The position numbers were made by a program, and so were the translations under genes. The notes below the pieces were generated by a model, which saw only the letters and a program-made list of their open reading frames with translations, was not told the origin of the DNA and ran no database searches. DNA of 64,000 nt. Source: Erwinia amylovora (lineage in GTDB: Bacteria > Pseudomonadota > Gammaproteobacteria > Enterobacterales > Enterobacteriaceae). How positions within the stretch are numbered: position 1 is the stretch's first letter; the number at the start of each line of letters is the position of its first letter. Where the stretch lies: contig NZ_CP066796.1 of assembly GCF_017161565.1 (NCBI RefSeq), forward strand, positions 2,418,001-2,482,000. The letters are read 5' to 3'. This document shows positions 59,332 through 64,000 of this stretch, one piece after another.

Positions 59332-59907
59332 TCAGGGCTTTGCACCTTGCCAGCGCGTGAACAGGTCATCGTCCAGTTGAATATCGAACTGATCGAGCAC
59401 GCGGTTAACCGTCTGGTCGACAATATCCATCACGCTTTGCGGATGGTGATAAAACGCCGGTACCGGCGGCATGACTATCGCACCCAGTTCCGCCGCCGTG
59501 GTCATCATGCGCAAGTGACCAAGATGCAGCGGGGTTTCACGCACGCACAGCACCAGTCGGCGGCGCTCTTTCAATATCACGTCAGCGGCGCGCGTCAGCA
59601 GCCCGTCGCTGTAACTGTGAACAATGCCGGACAGGGTTTTCATTGAACAAGGCAGGATTGCCATGCCGTCCGTTTTAAAAGATCCGGACGAGATACTGGC
59701 CGCGATGTCGCGCGCGTCGTGCGCCACATCAGCCATTGCCTGCACGTCACGCACCGAGTAGTCAGTTTCCAGGGCCAGCGTCTGCCGCGCTGCCTGGCTC
59801 ATTATCAGATGCGTTTCAATGTCGCTGACCTGCTGTAAGATTTGCAGCGTGCGTATACCGTAAATCACCCCACTGGCGCCAGAGATGCCAATAATGAGTC
59901 GTTTCAT
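59332..59907 (-). CDS. ubiX: Flavin prenyltransferase UbiX
   Basis: This 191-residue enzyme makes prenylated FMN, the cofactor of the ubiquinone-pathway decarboxylase UbiD. The FMN-binding GISGASGVIYG is at the N-terminus. SISSGSFKTDGMAILPCSMKT and VLCVRETPLHLGHL are the family's active-site blocks. It lies downstream of purF on the same strand, with a terminator between them. The genomic position is the same as in E. coli. Confidence 0.95.
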   Translation of the reverse strand: MKRLIIGISGASGVIYGIRTLQILQQVSDIETHLIMSQAARQTLALETDYSVRDVQAMADVAHDARDIAASISSGSFKTDGMAILPCSMKTLSGIVHSYSDGLLTRAADVILKERRRLVLCVRETPLHLGHLRMMTTAAELGAIVMPPVPAFYHHPQSVMDIVDQTVNRVLDQFDIQLDDDLFTRWQGAKP

Positions 59908-59918
59908 ACCCTGTCCTT

Positions 59919-59947
59919 AAAAAAAATGAGCCGGAATTGCTTCCGGC
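59919..59947 (-). terminator. Intrinsic terminator of the cvpA-purF operon
   Basis: The 7-bp stem GCCGGAA with TTCCGGC, loop TTGC, is followed on the minus strand by CA and a run of T residues. It lies 30 bp past the purF stop and only 12 bp before the ubiX start, so ubiX probably has its own start or relies on readthrough. Confidence 0.85.
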
Positions 59948-59976
59948 CCATGTTACCTGCTTACACCACCAAGCGC

Positions 59977-61494
59977 TTAGCCTTCGTTATGCATTTCCAG
60001 ATTTTCTACTTCATTCTGACGCTGCATTGCTTTGGCATCGTCGTTGCGCAAGGATTGCAGGTACTCGAGGTACTGCTGATCGACATCTTTGGTAACGTAG
60101 ATACCGTCGAAAACGGAACATTCAAACTGCGAAATATCCGGGTTCTCTTCACGTACCGCTTCGATCAGATCGCTAAGGTCCTGGAAAATCAGCGCATCGG
60201 CACCGATCAGCTGGCGGATCTCCTCCACTTCGCGTCCGTGAGCAATCAGCTCCGTTGCGCTAGGCATATCGATGCCGTAGACGTTCGGGAAGCGAATTTC
60301 CGGCGCGGCTGAAGCCAGGTAAACTTTCTTCGCCCCGGCTTCGCGTGCCATTTCGATGATCTGTTCCGAGGTAGTGCCGCGCACGATGGAGTCATCCACC
60401 AACAGCACATTTTTTCCACGGAATTCGGCACGGTTGGCGTTCAGCTTGCGGCGAACCGCGCTGCGGCGCAGATGCTGGCCGGGCATAATAAAAGTGCGGC
60501 CCACATAGCGGTTTTTTACGAAACCCTGACGGTAAGGCTTATCCAGAATACGCGCCATTTCCAGCGCAATATCACAGGAGGTTTCAGGGATGGGGATCAC
60601 CACATCGATGTCAAGATCTTCCCATTCACGGGCGATCTTGGCACCGAGCTTGGTGCCCATGCGTACGCGGGCGCTGTAGACAGAAATCTTGTCGAGGAAC
60701 GAATCGGGACGGGCGAAGTAAACATACTCGAACAGGCACGGATTGCATTTCGGATTTTCAGCGCACTGACGGGTGAATAGCTGGCCTTTTTCCGTCACGT
60801 ACACCGCTTCACCCGGGGCCACATCACGCAGAAACTCAAAGCCTAAGGTGTCCAGCGCCACGCTTTCTGAAGCCACCATATACTCAGTGCGGCCGTCGAC
60901 CATCGGGCGTTTACCGATCACCAACGGGCGGATGCCATTAGGATCGCGGAACGCTACCAGCCCGTGTCCGATAATCATCGCCACACAGGCGTAAGCCCCG
61001 CGCACCTTCTGATGCACCGCCGCAATGGCGGCGAAGATGTTATCCGCTTCCAGCGGGTATTGCTGAAAGCGGTCCACTTCCTGTGCAAAGATATTGAGCA
61101 GAATTTCAGAATCCGAGGTGGTGTTGACATGACGACGGCCGGTTTCGAACAGCGCTTTACGCAGCTCGTGGGCGTTTGTCAGATTGCCGTTATGGGCAAG
61201 GGTAATTCCGTAGGGAGAGTTGACATAGAAGGGCTGAGCTTCAGAAGCGCTGGAGCTGCCAGCCGTCGGGTAGCGCACATGGCCAATGCCCATATTGCCC
61301 TGCATACGCTGCATGTGGCGGGCTTCAAATACATCGCTGACCAGCCCGTTTGCTTTGCGCAGACGGAAGCAATTCAATGCATCAATGGTTACGATGCCTG
61401 CGGCATCCTGCCCACGGTGCTGAAGCACCGTTAACGCGTCATAAATCGACTGGTTGACCGGCATAAAACCGGCGATCCCGACAATACCGCACAT
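59977..61494 (-). CDS. purF: Amidophosphoribosyltransferase
   Basis: This 505-residue enzyme catalyses the first committed step of purine synthesis, turning PRPP and glutamine into 5-phosphoribosylamine. The N-terminal Ntn glutaminase domain starts [10 protein letters not shown]; Cys2 becomes the nucleophile after Met removal. The C-terminal phosphoribosyltransferase domain has the PRPP loop [14 protein letters not shown]. The length equals E. coli PurF. It is cotranscribed with cvpA, whose upstream region bears a PurR operator. Confidence 0.97.
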   Translation of the reverse strand: MCGIVGIAGFMPVNQSIYDALTVLQHRGQDAAGIVTIDALNCFRLRKANGLVSDVFEARHMQRMQGNMGIGHVRYPTAGSSSASEAQPFYVNSPYGITLAHNGNLTNAHELRKALFETGRRHVNTTSDSEILLNIFAQEVDRFQQYPLEADNIFAAIAAVHQKVRGAYACVAMIIGHGLVAFRDPNGIRPLVIGKRPMVDGRTEYMVASESVALDTLGFEFLRDVAPGEAVYVTEKGQLFTRQCAENPKCNPCLFEYVYFARPDSFLDKISVYSARVRMGTKLGAKIAREWEDLDIDVVIPIPETSCDIALEMARILDKPYRQGFVKNRYVGRTFIMPGQHLRRSAVRRKLNANRAEFRGKNVLLVDDSIVRGTTSEQIIEMAREAGAKKVYLASAAPEIRFPNVYGIDMPSATELIAHGREVEEIRQLIGADALIFQDLSDLIEAVREENPDISQFECSVFDGIYVTKDVDQQYLEYLQSLRNDDAKAMQRQNEVENLEMHNEG

Positions 61495-61530
61495 AGTGAT
61501 ATTTCCTCATAAGCCGCGACCCCGGTGCGA

Positions 61531-62016
61531 TTACCGGGGCAAAAAACTCGACGTGCTTTTCAGGTAATCAAAGAACCACCTGATGATATAACTGAACTGG
61601 GGAATAAGCCGGGACTGCTGCCAGTCCGGGCCCTTAGCAAAGCCGGTGAACGTATCGAGAAAAAACAGCATGGCGGAAACAATCAGCACGCCACGTAATG
61701 CCCCGAAACAGACGCCCAAAACCCTGTCGGTTCCTGACAGACCGGTTTTTTCAACCAGAGCACCAATCACATAGTTGACGATAGCCCCGACAATCAGCGT
61801 GGCAATAAACAACAGCGCAATGGCGATGCCATTTCGAACCAGTTCGTCTTTAAATCCTGTGAACCAGACGGCAAGGAAGGAGTAATAATGACTGGCGACG
61901 AAAAAGGCGCATCCCCAGGTCACAAGAGAAAGCGCTTCCCGAACAAACCCACGGATCAGGCTGACAAGAGCCGAAAAACTGATAACCGCAATAATGACGT
62001 AATCTATCCAGATCAT
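61531..62016 (-). CDS. cvpA: Colicin V production protein CvpA
   Basis: This 161-residue inner-membrane protein has four helices and is strongly conserved with E. coli CvpA (SLIRGFVREALSLVTWGCAF, EKTGLSGTDRVLG). It is needed for colicin V export in E. coli and for envelope robustness; the mechanism is unclear. The ATG at 62016 (MIWIDYVIIAV) has GGAA six bases upstream; an in-frame GTG two codons earlier overlaps that site. purF follows after 36 bp. Confidence 0.94.
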   Translation of the reverse strand: MIWIDYVIIAVISFSALVSLIRGFVREALSLVTWGCAFFVASHYYSFLAVWFTGFKDELVRNGIAIALLFIATLIVGAIVNYVIGALVEKTGLSGTDRVLGVCFGALRGVLIVSAMLFFLDTFTGFAKGPDWQQSRLIPQFSYIIRWFFDYLKSTSSFLPR

Positions 62017-62079
62017 AAACACTTCCAGTTACCCTGCCCCGGCCTGGGTCTTCAGAGACTCAGGCTCAGTTCGGGGCGA

Positions 62080-62108
62080 ATTCTAACAGAAAAAGAAAAC
62101 GTTTGCGT
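62080..62108 (-). promoter_or_regulatory. PurR operator and promoter of cvpA-purF
   Basis: On the minus strand ACGCAAACGTTTTCTT (62093-62108) matches the purine repressor box consensus and is the same as I recall for the E. coli cvpA-purF operator. A TAGAAT hexamer at 62080-62085 fits a -10 box, so the operator overlaps the spacer and -35 region, as expected for repression by PurR with hypoxanthine or guanine. The start codon of cvpA lies about 64 bp downstream of the -10. Confidence 0.88.
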
Positions 62109-62311
62109 AGGGGTTTTACCGTGCGAATTTAAATTACCCCCGCAGTTTAAAAAACCGCTGGCCGCCGCCTTTCTCTTCCACCAGCGTCCCCTGATGCAAT
62201 ACCTTGATTTGCCGTTGTCATCATGCACAACGCCCGGCGTTGCCTGGTGGCTACGCCGGGCGCGGATGACGACCGCTATCGCAACGATAGCCAGCGGGAC
62301 CGGCAAAACCA

Positions 62312-63061
62312 TTAATGTGCAGCGTAAGGTTTCACCACGCCACCCAGCCCTGATATCCCCTGTAGTGCACCGATGGCAGCCTGCATTTTGGCTTTCGACG
62401 CATCCGGCCCGACGTAAATACGGGTAATCTGCCCCTGTACCGGCGTTGCCGGGACGGTAAAGGCGCGGTAGCCGGAAAGGCGCAGCTGGGCAACAATTTC
62501 ATTCACTTTGGCGGCATTTTTCAGTGCGCCAAGCTGTACGACATATGCCTGACCCGTTGGTGCCGTTTCTGCCGGCGGAGAGGGATTATCTACCGCAGCT
62601 TCAGACTTCGCCTCAGGTTTAGGCGCCGGTTTTGGTTTTTCAACCGGCTCGGCTTTCCCGATGGGTTTTTCGACCGGTTCCGGCTGCGGCCTGGGTTGCG
62701 ATTCAGGTTTTTCCACCACTTTAGGCGGTTGAACCTGCTGCTGCACCGGCGGCGGCGGCATCACTACCGCTGGCTGGCTGTGCGACCTCGGCACGGTCGA
62801 GCCGCTATCGGCCTGCGAAGGATTATCATTGCCCGCGGCGGTGACGTCTCCATTTTCAGGCGGCTGCACAGGCAGCGACTGGGTTACCGGCGGCACCACT
62901 TCAGTTTCCGGCTGCTCATCGGCTTTTGGCACCAGAGGAATGGCCGCAAACTCTTCTTTATAATGTTTCTTTTGACCATCAAGCACGCCTGGCAGCACGA
63001 TAACGCCCAGCGCCACAATAATCACGGTTCCGACTAAACGGTTTTGAAACTTACTTGCCAC
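62312..63061 (-). CDS. dedD: SPOR-domain cell division protein DedD
   Basis: This 249-residue protein has one N-terminal membrane helix (LVGTVIIVALGVIVLPGVL), a long Pro/Lys/Glu-rich linker (about residues 50-165, with repeated VEKP-type units), and a C-terminal SPOR domain (AYVVQLGALKNAAKVNEIV onward) that binds denuded septal peptidoglycan. It helps septal constriction. The GTG at 63061 was chosen because it gives the E. coli-like VASKFQNRL start with GGAG seven bases upstream; the ATG six bases earlier is too close to that site. It overlaps the folC end by 11 bases. The linker is longer than in E. coli (220 residues). Confidence 0.92.
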   Translation of the reverse strand: MASKFQNRLVGTVIIVALGVIVLPGVLDGQKKHYKEEFAAIPLVPKADEQPETEVVPPVTQSLPVQPPENGDVTAAGNDNPSQADSGSTVPRSHSQPAVVMPPPPVQQQVQPPKVVEKPESQPRPQPEPVEKPIGKAEPVEKPKPAPKPEAKSEAAVDNPSPPAETAPTGQAYVVQLGALKNAAKVNEIVAQLRLSGYRAFTVPATPVQGQITRIYVGPDASKAKMQAAIGALQGISGLGGVVKPYAAH

Positions 63062-64000
63062 TGCCATTCTCCGATGCCATCGTTTCCATGACATGCGCAA
63101 CGGTGTGGAAAGAGCCGCACACCAGCACAATATCCTGTTGTCCCGCCTGCATTAACGCATGGTGCCAGGCTGCGGTTACCGACGCAAAGGACTGCGCCGC
63201 CTTGAGATGTGTCATCAGCTGCTCTGCACTGGCACCACGAGGACCTTCCAGCGGCGCGCAGTACCAGTAATCAACCTGCGGGGCAAGGCACGCCAGCGTA
63301 CCGGCAATATCTTTATCGTGCAGCATACCCACCACCGCGTGCACTTTGGCTTCGCCTTTGATCTCCGCCAGACGCCCCGCCAGATAGCTCGCCGCATGGG
63401 GGTTGTGCGCCACATCGAGGATAACCCGGGGTGACTCACTCACAGTCTGGAAACGTCCCGGCAAAATCGCCTGGTGCAGGCTGCGGCGGATGATCGCTTC
63501 TTCAACCTCCAGCGTTGATGCACGCAGCGCCGCGAGCGCGGTAGCCGCATTGGGCAGCGGCACCTGCGGCAGTGGCAAATGCTCAATACTGCCGCTGGCA
63601 TCGTGGAAGGACCAGCTGTCACCGTTGAGCTGATATGACCAGTCACGGTCGCGCTGACGGAGCTGCGCGCCCTTCTCTGCTGCTATCACGGCAATGCTGC
63701 CTGGCATATCCGGCTCGCCAACCACCGCTGGCTTGCCTTTGCGGAAAATGCCTGCCTTCTCGCGGCCAATGCTTTCCCGGTCCGTGCCCAGCCAGTCGGT
63801 ATGGTCAAGCGCAATACTGGTGACCACCGCCACATCCGCATTCACCATATTGGTGGCATCCAGCCGCCCGCCCAGGCCGACTTCCAGGATCACCACATCC
63901 AGCCGCGCCTGTTTGAATAACCACAGCGCCGACAGCGTGCCAAATTCAAAGTAGGTGAGCGAGGTGGCGGCACGCCCGGCTTCAATCGCCGCAAAAGAGG
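63051..64000 (-). CDS. folC: Dihydrofolate synthase/folylpolyglutamate synthase (5' part outside window)
   Basis: This is the C-terminal three-quarters of FolC, which adds glutamate to dihydropteroate and then to folates. The frame is open to the window end and reads AGRAATSLTYFEFGTLSALW before the conserved VILEVGLGGRLDATN. The Mur-ligase-type blocks SIALDHTDWLG and VILDVAHNPHAA (glutamate/ATP side) and the terminal CGSFHTVAHVME are present. The P-loop and start codon lie beyond base 64000. It is cotranscribed with dedD. Confidence 0.95.
   Translation of the reverse strand, partial: SFAAIEAGRAATSLTYFEFGTLSALWLFKQARLDVVILEVGLGGRLDATNMVNADVAVVTSIALDHTDWLGTDRESIGREKAGIFRKGKPAVVGEPDMPGSIAVIAAEKGAQLRQRDRDWSYQLNGDSWSFHDASGSIEHLPLPQVPLPNAATALAALRASTLEVEEAIIRRSLHQAILPGRFQTVSESPRVILDVAHNPHAASYLAGRLAEIKGEAKVHAVVGMLHDKDIAGTLACLAPQVDYWYCAPLEGPRGASAEQLMTHLKAAQSFASVTAAWHHALMQAGQQDIVLVCGSFHTVAHVMETMASENGSGK

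Noticed and set aside
62052..62312. 86-codon minus-strand frame overlapping the dedD stop (TAATG junction) that could be a coupled membrane protein
   Set aside because: It runs through the PurR operator and the cvpA promoter, has no conserved motif, and has an unlikely composition after residue 25.
62696..63037. His/Arg-rich plus-strand frame opposite dedD
   Set aside because: It is the reverse reading of the Pro-rich DedD linker.

Overview
The window is a chromosomal segment from an enterobacterium of the Erwiniaceae, most likely Erwinia. Nearly every housekeeping protein is close to its Escherichia coli counterpart, and the backbone order follows the E. coli nrdA-to-folC segment (nrdAB-yfaE, elaB/elaA, nuo, lrhA, alaA, yfbR, yfbT, yfbV, ackA-pta, yfcD, yfcH, hisPMQJ, ubiX, purF, cvpA, dedD, folC). 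Many E. coli genes of that segment are missing and others have been inserted. The genus call rests on remembered protein similarity and gene order, not on a search.

Left part (1-14.3 kb): the end of nrdA, then nrdB and yfaE (class Ia ribonucleotide reductase and its ferredoxin). After them come a small two-repeat protein, a CinA-like protein, a membrane-anchored endonuclease/exonuclease/phosphatase-fold protein, a GT20 trehalose-phosphate-synthase relative that appears to have lost its catalytic residues, a Kup potassium transporter, elaB, the Tat-exported glucan protein opgD, elaA, a frameshifted MFS transporter, and an HdeD-like membrane protein with an extra C-terminal domain.

Middle (14.3-33.9 kb): the complete 13-gene nuo operon for respiratory complex I (nuoA, B, CD fusion, E-N), all on the minus strand and closed by a strong terminator. 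The LysR regulator lrhA lies upstream, followed by a 1-kb non-coding region with two clear palindromes, then alaA and yfbR.

Accessory island (about 33.9-41.1 kb): an AT-rich insertion between yfbR and yfbT, where E. coli has yfbS. yfbU is also missing, between yfbT and yfbV. It carries two tandem paralogues of about 845 residues. Each has a hydrophobic segment near residue 130, a long central region, and a C-terminal ADP-ribosyltransferase domain with an intact R-S-E triad. A 231-residue serine-rich protein with a CPNC motif and one membrane segment lies upstream on the same strand. This is the most unusual part of the window and looks like a toxin or secreted-effector locus. No immunity gene or HrpL promoter could be recognised.

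Right part (41.1-64 kb): yfbT, yfbV, ackA-pta (acetate/acetyl-phosphate), then a probable polyamine/GABA module. That module has an ABC ATPase and a MocR-type regulator on the minus strand, divergent from a puuE-like GABA aminotransferase, a binding protein and two permeases. After it come yfcD, a decayed stretch, yfcH, the histidine ABC transporter hisJQMP, ubiX and the purF-cvpA operon with its PurR operator, dedD and the 3' part of folC, which runs off the window. I saw no rRNA, tRNA, CRISPR array or insertion sequence.
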